DNA of 64,000 nt, taken from NCBI GenBank assembly GCA_026120035.1, contig JALRME010000002.1, positions 2,232,001-2,296,000 on the forward strand, in the 5' to 3' direction. Within the stretch, counting starts at the first letter, position 1; each line of letters opens with the position of its first letter. Source of the DNA: Coleophoma eucalyptorum. Its lineage: Eukaryota > Ascomycota > Leotiomycetes > Helotiales > Dermateaceae. A model generated the notes under the pieces. The model did no database searches, was not told the origin of the DNA, and saw only the letters and a program-made list of their open reading frames with translations. This document shows positions 1-10,788 of this stretch, one piece after another. A program made the position numbers and the translations under genes.

Positions 1-762
1 CTCACAGATGACTTGCCGTCACCTGAAATCCAATTTACCCACGCCCGACAACTACCTCGAATACCTCCACCCCGCGCAAGACCTTTCCCTGACGCCAGCC
101 GCTTTCACCAAAACTGGCGCTTACATCAAGGACATGCTCAGGATAACGTGGCAAACAATGGTAGCTTCTTTGCTGAAACCTTTCGACATCTTGGTCGAAT
201 TATAGCTCCCGGTCTGAACATAGACGCACATCATCATCACTTTGCGATGGAGGCAGATCTCGCTATGGCCCAGGTTATGCCGGGTCCGATCGACTACCAG
301 CACCCGGCTGTTGCACAGCGAAACCGAAAGCCAGATCATAAACCCCCGGTTACTACAAGAGAAGGCTTTACGAGATCCCCAAAAGAGGACGATGTGATCA
401 TTTGCCCAAGCTGTGAGGAGGAGCTAGTACACAAGAAGGACCAGGAGCCTGATGAACCAGCTGCCAAGAGATCAGGCAGAGCTCCGACCCGGAAGGAGCG
501 AGAAGAGCATCCATTCTGGGTAGTGAAAGAATGTGGACATGTAGGTTAAGATGCCATCGCTGGAATCTATCATACTAATCTAGGGCAGGTTTACTGCAAT
601 GAGTGCTTCCAACACCGAAGTGCCAACGCAAAGTCCTCAGTCAACACATCATTTCCCATGACAACTAAGAAAGGAGCAAACAAGAAAGTACTCCTCTGCG
701 CGGTTGATGATTGTGAGGCTGAGGTTAAGGGGAAGGAGAGATGGGTCGGAGTGTTCCTATAG
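1..762 (+). CDS. RING-like zinc-finger protein, 5'-truncated
   Basis: This is the C-terminal part of a gene that enters from the left edge; the frame is open from base 1, so its start is outside the window. A 48 bp intron (541-588, GT-AG, with a TACTAAT branch-like site) joins two exons, and the stop is TAG at 760-762. The protein has a CPSCEEEL knuckle, then a basic stretch, then CGHVYCNECFQ formed exactly across the splice junction, and a late CAVDDC pair. These Cys/His pairs resemble a RING or degenerate RING finger, so E3 ubiquitin-ligase-like or protein-binding activity is possible. The CAG at 5-7 could also be an acceptor for an exon starting at 8. I do not recognise an exact orthologue. 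Confidence 0.65.
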
Positions 763-2876
763 TCACACGATCATAAATGGGGCGCCTACTGGATGAATTG
801 ATGCTAGCGTGCTGGGTGGTAATGGGATACATGGAGTTTCACAGAAGCATTGCATGGCGCACTTACAACTGGAGGGAGTTCAGGAATTATCATCTTGCTT
901 ATGGAGAACATGGCGTTCGGGGCTCAGGATGGACAGCCTACATGCATGATACCACGCTTTACCTTCCACGCCTTCTGTTGATGTATATTGAGTAGCGTTG
1001 GGACAAGATTGTCCGTAGACTGCATCAATAAAATGCGTTCATTTCAGAAAAGCTCTGTTTCTTTTTTGCGAGTGGTATGTGTCGAGCTGAGGTTCTGGTG
1101 ATAGAACCTCCGGGGCATAGTGGTAGCCTTTGTCATCAGTTGGGAACTTCTAGGCAATGCTTAGAACTAGAACACAAGGCATGCACCCAGCTAAATCGAT
1201 CTTAGATTCGCAATTAGTAATCACTGATTATTTACAGGTCATTCTCGCCACGGAGTAGCCATGCAGCCATGTCAACGCCTCGTTTAAGTCTTCGGTCGGA
1301 GGGTAGCCTTCTAGAGAGAGAAAAATAGGCAGGAAAGTCAGGTCAGTCAGGTCAGTCTTATATACTTTCCAAATAGAAAGAAAACAACCCTCGCCCCTCC
1401 CCCCTTCCTAGCTTATCTTCACACTTTTACCTGCACCATACCCTTCCACCTTGTGAGATTAGTCAAAGAAAGAAGAGAAAGAAAAAAAAGACTCCACCTA
1501 GCTTAAGAGCCCACACCCACCGAAAAGACCCCAAGGTAAGGTAACGAAAAATGGTAAAAGCTATCAAATCTCACTTGCATATCACTCACGTGATCTCAAC
1601 AGCACCCGCTGCCGCCGCCGCTGCTGCTGCTGCCAACTCAGAGCCCTCTTTTCCTTTTTTCTCCCACTCCCCTCCTTTCCTTCTTCTTTGTCCTTTTTCT
1701 TTACCCTCCCTCATCCGATGTTCCCCCCCCCTCTTTCTTTCGGAAAGGGCTTGATTAATCAAGAAACTTCCCGTATCGTATTATTGGGGGGGGGGGGGAG
1801 TATCACCTCCCCTCCCGAGTATAGCAAGACAAATAGCTCGTACCTTACGGAAATGTGGGAAGTCTAATCTTTTCTTTTCTTCTTTTCTTTCCTTCTTTCC
1901 TTCCTTCGTTTGTCTCCTTCCTTTTGTCGAAGTCTCGAAGGAGGGGAGAGAGAGTGTGTGTATGTGTGTCTGTGAAGAAAGGGATAGACCCGACCCGGGA
2001 TGGTGGGTGATGACGATGGATTTGAAGAATTGAGGCTTAAACCCCGCGGCACTCTTCCCCCCCCCCCTTTCAAATTTGACCAATCCTATGGCACGCTGTA
2101 GTGGTGATTCTTTATTTGTGTGTGTTTTTTTTTGTTGGTGTTTTTTCTTTCTTCCTCTTTTCGTTTTTATGGAGAGTGCGGGATACTGGACGGCAAAGAT
2201 CTGGCTTTGTGATATGGTCTACAGGAATGGCGCAATGAGTTGAGACGGAGTTTCCAATTGGTGAGGAGAGAATGTATGTGGTTGAGCTGCAGGCTCTACT
2301 CCTCTACCAATGGCACGGTTCCTACCGGCTCGCGTGATGGGAACTGTCGCTAATTAATTCCTGTGCAGCACTGTGCATGCCCCTGGCGGGTGGTTGTTTT
2401 TGCACGTGACTTGGAGACTCTAAACGGACGGACGGTGTTTTGATCTGAGAGGCTGGAACGAGCACGTAGTGGTGCCACTTCCCATACCACTTCCCATACC
2501 TTTGTTTTTTTCCTTTTTTACGGTCTTGTCCGGTGGATATTCTTCTCATAGAATTGTCTGCATTTCTACTTCTATTCTTGCCCCTCTCGTCTCTCTACAG
2601 TATATACAAGGGATTCTAAGCCTCGCGTGCTTGATCTGACCGTCAAGGGTATTCAGTGCTAATAAAATAACAATGTAAAGAAGATAAGAAGAAAACAAAA
2701 GGATATCCTGAAAAGCGCCGAGACTTTTCATCGCTGGAGAGCTATACATGCATCATCGCGTTCATCAAAACAGAAACCAACCTCAATTTATATAAGTTGC
2801 CCTTTGGGACTTTACACATCTCCATTCAGGGTCATTCATGGACCGAGATGCCTTTTTAGATGGGATATCAACCAAT
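763..2876. other. Intergenic region between two 3' ends, simple-sequence rich
   Basis: This lies between the 3' ends of two convergent genes. I see no convincing coding region. A 72-codon frame at 777-995 lies immediately downstream of the RING gene stop and is best read as its 3' UTR. The stretch holds a GCC/GCT triplet tract (about 1608-1634), a 13-base G run (1786-1798), an 11-base C run (about 2057-2067) and long pyrimidine tracts around 1870-1925. Confidence 0.6.
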
Positions 2877-4600
2877 TTACAGTCGGGGTTGAATTTGTCC
2901 TCTCCATCCAGCGTCAGCAGCGATGATCTCAGCGGCGCGCTCGCCAATGGCCAGGACGGTCAACATGGGGTTGATGGAAGTCATGGTTGGGAAAACACCA
3001 GCATCGGCGATTCTGACTCCCTTCAAGCCACGAACCTTCAGCTCGGGATCCACGACGGCCATCTCATCGTTGGCAGCACCCATCTTTGTGGTTCCGGCTG
3101 GGTGATAAACCGTGTGAGCAACGCGACGACCGTATTCGCTGAGCTCCTCGTCAGTTTGCACCTTGGGTCCGGGTGCAACTTCCTTCTTGATCCAGTCCTT
3201 GAATGGTGCTTGCTTAGCGACCTCTCGGGCGGCCTTCAGGCCGGCAACAATGGTTGCAGCATCATAGCCTTCTGGGTCGGTGAAGTAGCGGAAGTCCAGT
3301 GCTGGCTTCACTGATGGGTCGGAACTAGTGAGGTAGATGCGTCCTCTTGAGCGGGGACGGGGGATGTTGGGGGTCATGCAGAAGGCATTCAGTGGTGCTT
3401 CGTATCCGAGACGGACGGTGTTCAGGCAGAAGGGGATTTGGTAGCAGTGCATCATGATATCGGCAACAGTTCCGTCTGGGATACGCTTGGGGTTCAGCGC
3501 TGGGTCGGTGTTGGTGGTAGCTGCGTTCTTGATCTCACGTCGGAGGAAGATTCCGGCATCACTGTCCATGGTTGTCTCGGTTGGGACGGGAGCGTTGAGC
3601 TCCCACATGATGATGGACTCGGGGTGGTCCACAAGGTTCTCACCTACACCGGGGAGATCGTGGACAACTGGGATGGAGAGATCGCTGAGTTGTTGCTTTG
3701 GTCCAATACCGGACAGGAGCAGCAGTCGGCACGTGTCTACGGCTCCGGCACAGAGGATGGTCTCAGTCTTGGGAGTGATGGTGAGCTTGGCACCGGATTG
3801 AAGGGTGATGTTTACGCTCTTAACGGTCTTGGAGACAATGTTTAGCTTGCTGACCCAGGCGTGGGTGAGAATGGTGAGGTTTGGTGCCTTCTGCTCGCCT
3901 CTGATAATGGGGTGGATATAAGCGACCGAAGCCGAGCTTCGACGACCATCCTCGGGGTTGTAGGAGATGGAGAAGAATCCAACACCTTGTTGGAGAGAAC
4001 CCGTCTCCTTGATCTCTTTATTGAAGTCGGGAATGATGGGGATATCAAGAGCAGTGGAGCATGACTCTACCCAGTCCTTACAGAGCTTGTTGCGGTGGCG
4101 CGGATGGACGGGCTGGATGGTGTTGCGAAGGTTGTCAATCAGGCGCATCATGGTCTTGAAGTTCCAGCCTCGGCAGCCCAGAGACTCCCATATTTGCATG
4201 TCGTACTCAAAGGGCCGGAAGGAGATCAGGGTGTTGTGGGATGAACAGCCACCCAGGACCTTGGCCCTGGAGTGTCGGATGTGGGAGTTACCTAGTGCGT
4301 GGGTAAGTAAGAAGGCTTCAGGGACGCTTGTGGGAGTAGACTGGGTCATGGTATACCATTGGGTTGCTCGGTAGTGCCGTAGTCGTAGTCAAGGTCACCA
4401 CCAAGGAGAGACAGCCATTCTTTCAGCTTGAGGACGCGGTCGTCGTTGAAGTCGCTAGGGCCGGCCTCGATCATGAGAATCTTCTTGTCGGGCAAGTACT
4501 CGGACAGTCTGGAGGCAATAACGCACCCAGCGGTGCCGCCGCCTACAATGACATAGTCAAAGTCATTGACTTGAGCAGACGACAAGACAGGAGTGGTCAT
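2877..4600 (-). CDS. codA: Choline oxidase, GMC flavoprotein family
   Basis: The CDS is complement(2877-4291, 4357-4600), 552 aa, with one 65 bp intron (4292-4356) that restores the sequence [12 protein letters not shown]. The predicted reaction is choline to betaine aldehyde and on to glycine betaine, reducing O2 to H2O2. Visible landmarks are the N-terminal FAD fold (GGGTAG, residues 20-25), [14 protein letters not shown] (88-101), DHPE in the substrate region, VYHPAG (catalytic His 478) and SINP (Asn 522). H100, H478 and N522 match His99, His466 and Asn510 of the well-studied Arthrobacter globiformis enzyme. The residue matching its Ser101 is Thr102 here. The C-terminus is PRL, a weak resemblance to a peroxisomal signal. 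The divergent neighbour encodes betaine aldehyde dehydrogenase, which strongly supports the substrate call. Other GMC substrates (other alcohols) cannot be excluded from sequence alone. Confidence 0.88.
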
Positions 4601-5880
4601 GGTGGCTGAAGTGTGGTGCTTGGGGGAGAGCGGGATCTAGTGAGGCTTCTCAGGGGAACTTCTGAATCTATCCAGCGGTGGGAAGTGTCTTCACGCTCTA
4701 AGTACCTTGACCAGCAGGCAAGAAGGAAAAAGAGCGGGAATAGGGAAGCTCATATACCCAAAGACGGGCACTGGCAGCTAAGGCAATGAGGCCGAGAGAG
4801 CAAGAGGGAAGGCCACGAATTATGGGACCGGAGCAGTGCTTTGGTTATCGATAAGGATACCAGTGGGGGTGAAAGAAAAGAGACGCAGAGCTTTCAGGTG
4901 GCATCAGGATGAGATGGACGCTGGTAGCGCAGACGGACATGGGGGGTGGGGATGCGAGTGGGACGGGGGGGGGTAATAGACGGAACCAAGCAGGAAGTTT
5001 CCATTATGGCATAGAGATGGAGATGGGCAGAGGAAAGTCGTAACATGTTGAATTCCCAAGAGCAAGCCAGGCACCCGCAAAGGCTGAGCAGTGTTCAGGG
5101 CAAAGCGGTGACACGAGACATTACCCGATCGGGATAATAGATGGAGAAGAAGGAAGCGACGATAGACCAGGCATGCCCGTCGATAAGCCCGAGAATGACC
5201 GCATCGCTGACTTTGCACCGTCGATGGGATTTGGCGCGAGTCTCGTTTTCCCTTCCGCCTCGGCGGCTCTCCACCGGGGGGCAGCTCGGGAACCAATCAG
5301 CCGGCTGGGATTCCCGCTTGTCGCACGTTGAACTCTCTCTTTGCTCGCTGCTGCATCAAATGCTGCATGGGACTGCAGCCTTGCCAAGAGCCTCGTCACT
5401 TGCACGCCGAAACTCTCTGGCCTTTGCTTTTTTTGCCCTTTTTTTTTTTCTTCGCTTCTCCATTCTGTGACACCGATAAGAGAAGCTTGTGCCTCTATCG
5501 CAGACCACATTACCTAAATCCCGGCTTTTCTCCCCGTTCCTTCCTTGTTTGAGAGAAGGGCGTCGTGCTACGGCTGTGAATAACGTCGCGCTGCAATCTT
5601 AAGGCCGAGGACGGTCCCCAGATCCATGCTGTGCAACTGAATCGCGGATCTCCCGCCGACCACCGTCGTCCTTCCAGCGTGCGTGCTTGCTTGCTCGTTG
5701 CTCCTCCCTCTGTTCCCTCGAGCTTGAGTCCGGGCTGGTTGATTGATACCCCACCACTTCTTTTCCCCTTCCTTCTTGCCCTTCACCTCCTTCCTCACTT
5801 TCTTCTCTGCTCCCGTCTCTTGCGCTCCCAGCCCTCGACCGACCACCAAATTTGTACCGTCCCAGCAAATCGCCGTGATC
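4601..5880. promoter_or_regulatory. Shared divergent promoter of the choline oxidase/BADH pair
   Basis: These 1.28 kb separate the two start codons of the divergent choline oxidase and betaine aldehyde dehydrogenase genes, so they must hold both promoters. I see a CCAAT-containing dyad at 5288-5315 (separate entry), a pyrimidine-rich stretch before the BADH start (about 5760-5830), and a poly-T run near 5440. No convincing ORF is present; the reading frames here lack family features. Confidence 0.7.
5288..5315. promoter_or_regulatory. CCAAT-containing inverted repeat, candidate control site
   Basis: A 28 bp imperfect dyad has GGGAA and TTCCC outer arms around a perfect AGCCGGCT core. One arm carries ACCAATCAG, a good match to the CCAAT-box sequence bound by fungal HAP/AnCF complexes. 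It lies about 570 bp upstream of the BADH start and 690 bp upstream of the choline oxidase start. Its function is inferred from position and symmetry only. Confidence 0.35.
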
Positions 5881-7377
5881 ATGTCTTCCTACCCCGCCAG
5901 AGAACTCTACTACGATGGCAAAATCCAGAAGGCTTCCTCCGGCACGACCTTCCAGACCATTGACCCTTCCACGGGCAAACCCCTCGCCGATGTGCACGAA
6001 GCATCTGAGTCTGATATCGACGCCGCGGTAGCTTCAGCCCAAGCCGCCTTCCCATCATGGTCCCAGACACCCCCCATGGTCCGCTCCCGCATCTTGCTCA
6101 AGGCCGTCGAGCTTCTACGAGCGCGAAATGATGAGATTGCCAAAGTTGAGACGGATGATACTGGAAAGGCATACTCCGAGACCAGCACTGTTGATGTGGT
6201 TACCGGCGCTGACGTGCTTGAATATTTTGCCAATCTCGTGGCCAGCGGAGGATTGAATGGCGAGACAACTTCATTAAGGCCTGACGCATGGATCTACACG
6301 AAGAAGGAAGCGTTAGGAGTTTGCGCCGGAATTGGTGCATGGAATTATCCCATCCAGATTGCGCTGTGGAAATCCGCACCCTGCCTCGCTGCCGGAAACT
6401 GCATGATTTACAAACCTTCAGAAGTCACTCCTCTGCACGGACAAATCCTCGCAGAAGTCTACACTGAGGCGGGTGTGCCACCGGGAGTCTTCAACATTGT
6501 GAATGGCGCTGGAGCGGTTGGAGGCTATCTCACAACTCACCCCGGAATTGCCAAGGTCAGCTTCACGGGCCAGGTTTCGACCGGTCAAAAAGTCGCCGCT
6601 GCCGCAGCTGGAGGAATGAAATATGTAACCATGGAATTGGGCGGAAAGAGTCCTCTCATCATTCTCCCCGACACCGAGATTGAGCATGCCGTGGACGGAG
6701 CCATGATGGCCAATTTCTACTCTACGGGCCAAGTCTGCACCAATGGTACGCGGGTTTTCGTGCACAAGAGCATGAAGGCAGCATTTGAGAAGCGTCTCGT
6801 TGAGAAAATGGAGTACGTCCGCTCGCTAGCACCAATGGATCCAAACAGCAACTTTGGACCCCTAGTCTCCGAGATACACTTCAAGAAAGTGCTCAGCTAT
6901 ATCACACACGGCATTGAGAACGACAAGGCAACTCTCCTCTACGGTGGAGCCTCGAAGCCTACCAGCATCCCTTCAGGCTACGAGAATGGCTTCTGGGTTC
7001 GCCCAACTGTGTTTACCGATTGTACGGATAGCATGAAGATCACAACGGAGGAGATTTTCGGACCGGTGCTTTGCATACTCACCTATGATACGGTCGATGA
7101 AGTTGTCGCACGAGCAAACAACACCAAGCTCGGCCTAGCAGCTGGCGTCTTCGGCAAGAATGTCAACCAATGCCACGAGGTAATTGGGAAGCTCGAGGCA
7201 GGCATTACGTGGGTCAACACCTGGGGAGAGTCACCCGCTGAGATGAGTGTGGGAGGATGGAAGTTGAGTGGTCTTGGAGTTGAGAATGGACGAAGGGGTC
7301 TCTCTGCGTGGGTCCGTGAGAGAAGTACGCTCGTCGAAGGAAGTGGCATCGTGGGAACAGTGTTCGCGAAGTTATAA
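5881..7377 (+). CDS. badA: Betaine aldehyde dehydrogenase
   Basis: A single exon encodes 498 aa, the usual length for the aldehyde dehydrogenase superfamily. The predicted reaction is NAD(P)-dependent oxidation of betaine aldehyde to glycine betaine, an osmoprotectant and methyl/nitrogen store. Residues visible: GAWNYP (Asn of the oxyanion hole), SFTGQVSTG (coenzyme loop, about 227-235), MELGGKSP with general base Glu252, and GQVCTNGTR with nucleophile Cys286. The ATG at 5881 is chosen because it is the first in-frame ATG, has A at -3, and gives the family N-terminus; the open frame upstream has no ATG. The protein ends in AKL, a canonical type-1 peroxisomal targeting tripeptide. It is divergently paired with the choline oxidase gene, and the two together complete the pathway. 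A different aldehyde substrate is possible but less likely in this context. Confidence 0.92.
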   Translation: MSSYPARELYYDGKIQKASSGTTFQTIDPSTGKPLADVHEASESDIDAAVASAQAAFPSWSQTPPMVRSRILLKAVELLRARNDEIAKVETDDTGKAYSETSTVDVVTGADVLEYFANLVASGGLNGETTSLRPDAWIYTKKEALGVCAGIGAWNYPIQIALWKSAPCLAAGNCMIYKPSEVTPLHGQILAEVYTEAGVPPGVFNIVNGAGAVGGYLTTHPGIAKVSFTGQVSTGQKVAAAAAGGMKYVTMELGGKSPLIILPDTEIEHAVDGAMMANFYSTGQVCTNGTRVFVHKSMKAAFEKRLVEKMEYVRSLAPMDPNSNFGPLVSEIHFKKVLSYITHGIENDKATLLYGGASKPTSIPSGYENGFWVRPTVFTDCTDSMKITTEEIFGPVLCILTYDTVDEVVARANNTKLGLAAGVFGKNVNQCHEVIGKLEAGITWVNTWGESPAEMSVGGWKLSGLGVENGRRGLSAWVRERSTLVEGSGIVGTVFAKL

Positions 7378-8352
7378 TAAATTCTTCAGGAGAAAAGAGG
7401 AGGAGATGGCGTTTCAATGATCTGACGAATATTTTCAGCTGTGTAGAAAAGGAAAGCAAGCGTGCAAGCAGAAATCTAGGGCGGCGTATTTTTAAGACAG
7501 GAGTTTAAAGGGTCATATGACAAAGCTATATAGTATAGTAGTATTACATTTCTTCAAAGATATCCATCCGACTGAGAATTCCGTGGGTCCTGCCACAATG
7601 TACCGTACCTATTATTCATGGCTTTCTCAGTCGACAAGCGTCTCGGGATGTGTGTGTGTGTGTGTGTGTGGACAAAGTGACAAATTTGCTTTCTCAAGCT
7701 AAGTTATATATATATATATATATTTACCTATGCTACCCTCTAAGAACGAGAGGGAACTTGGAAGAAAAGCAACCAGGCCATCTAGTACATACTGCTCCAA
7801 AGCACCCACCAAACACACCTTACTCTATGGGAGACCAAGTAGACAAATGATGGACAACTAAGGCGTTTTGGCTACCTTCTATTAAACAAGCTATATACAT
7901 GCATTACAAACAGCGCTTCAAGTCATGACCAAACCCTTGTTCTCCACACAACACAAATCCATCCGGGAAGCATCCCTTTCCTTCCGTACTGTTCCTGCCT
8001 TGCCTTGCCATGGGCATATGTTGTTTTTTTTTGGAGAAGAAAACAAAAACCAATCCAGATCCAGGTTTCAGACAAAAGTGCCATCCACCATCCACCCTCT
8101 ACCCATCTTCTTGAACAACGAGAGCGGCACAATGCCGTCTTTTGATAAATTATGAAGAGGGAAGTAAACAAAGCCCACGCTAATGCAGAGCAGGGAACCC
8201 AGAACCAAAAACACCAGCATAATGCACCAACTCCACCCTTCCCAGCCGTTCTTTCATCATTCGAGCCTTCTCCACGCATGCTTTCTACTCCTTTTCTCAT
8301 CGACGCAATCCAACCAAACCAAAAATAAAGAACACATACAGAATCACCCCGT
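7378..8352. other. Intergenic region between convergent genes, microsatellites
   Basis: This lies between the 3' ends of the BADH gene and the Chs7 gene. It holds a (TG)11 tract at 7649-7670 and a (TA)9 tract at 7705-7722, otherwise AT-rich 3' UTR-like sequence. I see no gene. Confidence 0.6.
7649..7722. repeat. Compound (TG)11 and (TA)9 microsatellites
   Basis: Eleven TG units run at 7649-7670 and nine TA units at 7705-7722, directly visible. They lie in the untranslated gap downstream of BADH and are probably polymorphic. Confidence 0.9.
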
Positions 8353-9505
8353 CTAGTAATTGTAGGCCCCATAATGAGAGTTTCTGGCTCGGGCGTCTTG
8401 CTGCCCATGGCTGTGGCTATTGGTATACATGCCACTGGAATACTCCGTATCCTGATAGACGATGGTAGCTCTGCGCTCTTCTTCGGGGAGCAGTTCCTTG
8501 ACTTCCCAATTATTCTGCTTGGCACCAACTGAGAACTCAAGGTCCTCGCGGGTGATGGAGTCCCAATACTAGTTACACACTCGGGTTAGTGACAATGCTT
8601 CTTTTTGGTAAACATGAGAAAATAGAGGGAAAGAGACATACCTTGTAAACCATCATAACAGCGAGCAAGTTGCAAATCGTAGCGAAGAACAACCCATCCA
8701 AGTAATGGCTCACAGCAGAGCAGATATTGTTGCTAAACACATACAAGATCACCTGCCCAATGATAAGGAAGAAGACCCCAAACGCAATATCACCTAGGGG
8801 CCAGCGGTCCTGCAGCGTGTTCACAACGAGGATAATCTGCATCACGATATACACAACGAGCGCGATGGCACTGACTAGATACAGCACGACAAATAGACCG
8901 ACGGTATTCGTAGGACCGAGTCCGGCCCATTGCTTGAACGTCGCCAGCGAAACCATGAAGGTGATAACGAACATGGCGAAGCTGACGGTGCGGAGCAGCC
9001 AGACGGACAAAGGGGTGCCATCCTCGTAGAGCTGGAAACCTACAAAGCCGTTGATGAGCAGACAGACGCACAATGACGACGTGAGGCCACTCTGGACAGC
9101 GACGAAGTAGGGGAAGACGCCATTCCCGGCGGGGATTACGCCAGAGTCGAGGCAGAGCGAGATGAAGGAGAGGAGCATGTAGATGTAGAAGAAGAAGGTG
9201 ATTTCCTTGCGGCCTGTATTCCATCAATCAGTACTGTCAACGATCACCCAACCCACTCATATCAACATACCAACAGCAGTAAACTTGCTGCGCACATGGA
9301 AAATCATAATCACGGTCATGATCAGCGCCGCAATGTGCGCAAACGACGACGCCCCTTGGAAGATGATGGTGTTCGCAACCTCAATGTTTCGCGCATAGCA
9401 GTCGGCCTGGATGCCCTGGCCCAGGAAGCTGGAGATCCTGCCGACTAGCGAACACAGCGGCACTGGTGCTTGGGCACATAGCGACTCGAAGTCACCGAAA
9501 CCCAT
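8353..9505 (-). CDS. chs7: Chitin synthase export chaperone Chs7
   Basis: The CDS is complement(8353-8568, 8642-9213, 9271-9505), 340 aa, with introns of 73 and 57 bp. Chs7 is a multi-span ER membrane protein needed for class IV chitin synthase (Chs3 type) to leave the ER. The start at 9505 gives [10 protein letters not shown], the typical family N-terminus; the frame continues upstream without an ATG. Conserved stretches seen include [16 protein letters not shown] near residues 30-45, [14 protein letters not shown] built across the first splice, and about seven hydrophobic segments up to the MMVYK exon boundary. The last exon gives the conserved cytosolic tail beginning [15 protein letters not shown]. 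The phases of all exons agree. Confidence 0.95.
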
Positions 9506-10788
9506 GATGCGGTCCTCTCCTGGCTTGGTTCTTTGTGTATGGACGTAGACGCAGTGCGGCGCAAATTCGATGTCCACCTCCTATCCTCGCCCAAGAACGA
9601 TTCTTATGTTTCTCTTAATATGATTGTTTCTAGTGCGCAGTGTGGGGGAGAGGGGGCGGGAGGAGCTTCGCTCTCTTCGAGATTTCTGTTGACAGACGAT
9701 ATTCGGTGACGGGATCGGGGAGACTCGCAGGGAGATCACTCAGCGTGCGGAAATCAGAACGCTAGCAACGATCGTGGGTAAAGGGGTCTGTCCTTCCACA
9801 GATGCTCTGGTGTTGAAGGAAGACGGCAAGAACGAATGGATGTGTAGAACAATATTCTTCCCTGGTCCCGTTGCTCTGTCAAGGGCACGCTTCTCCTCTC
9901 GTACTCCAGGATCCTGGCACGGGCTCGTTGGCGGCGAAACCAGAAAGTAAACCTAGCAGGGTAAGCTTAATCTATTTTAATCAAGTCATGTGATATAAAC
10001 ACGAGGTTGGGAGATCAGGGAATTAAGCGATTATTCTCCTATGTTTACCGAGCTGTATTAGGGGTGAGGACGTTATAATTTCCACATGTCTGGCGAGAGA
10101 CTGCCTTCTGCTCAGAATTAATACACATTATATGTTGCTGCAGACCGCATACAAGGCCATAACAATAGTGAATTTAAGGGCGCTGTCACAGATCAAATGT
10201 GAGATGTTCATGATTAGAGAGGTAGAGGTCAGTGAATTTTCTAGGTAGTACAAAAGTAAAGGTACACAGTTCTTTTCATAGAAAGTTTTGCAATCCTTTT
10301 AGCCTGACCAAGTATTCCGTTTCCGCCTCTAAACCCCTCCAAAAACTCCCGTCTTCCTAATCAAGGATACCCTAAAGCTCTTCTGCTTTGCCTTGGCCCA
10401 AACTCTTTTGTCTCCATTTCATTCCCATTTCGTCCAATACTCAATACAACAGCAGGAAAAACAGCGGATGGTTGCACTTCCATCGGAACAAATATTTGCT
10501 GTAAAAAAAAACTCCTTCAAATCATGCAAATGGTATCCCTTGTGAGCCCCTTCCCCTCTTGTTCCCAACTTTCTAAAATGTTGGAATGGAAGAAAGTATG
10601 CTTCGCTGCCCTGCTCCTTGTCAAACAAAAACGCCTGTTGCTAATATGCCCATGCCAATGAATGCAAATTTCGTGCAAACTCCGTTCTGAAGCTCGGCTT
10701 TCTTTAAGAAAAAGAAAAAGAAAAAAGAAAAACAGATTAATAATGTGTACAAAGGCATTTTTGAATGCCGCTTAACCTTGCCCGAAAT
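9506..10788. other. Upstream region of Chs7, downstream of cyclin gene
   Basis: This 1.28 kb gap must contain the Chs7 promoter at its left end (9506 onward) and the cyclin 3' UTR at its right. I see no convincing ORF. A G-rich stretch (about 9645-9665) and an A/G run (about 10705-10735) are the only obvious features. Confidence 0.55.

Noticed and set aside
777..995. 72-codon frame after the RING gene
   Set aside because: It lies immediately downstream of the stop, has no domain or splice support, and is best read as 3' UTR.
2838..3845. Plus-strand frames opposite choline oxidase
   Set aside because: They mirror the codon structure of the real gene and have no family features.
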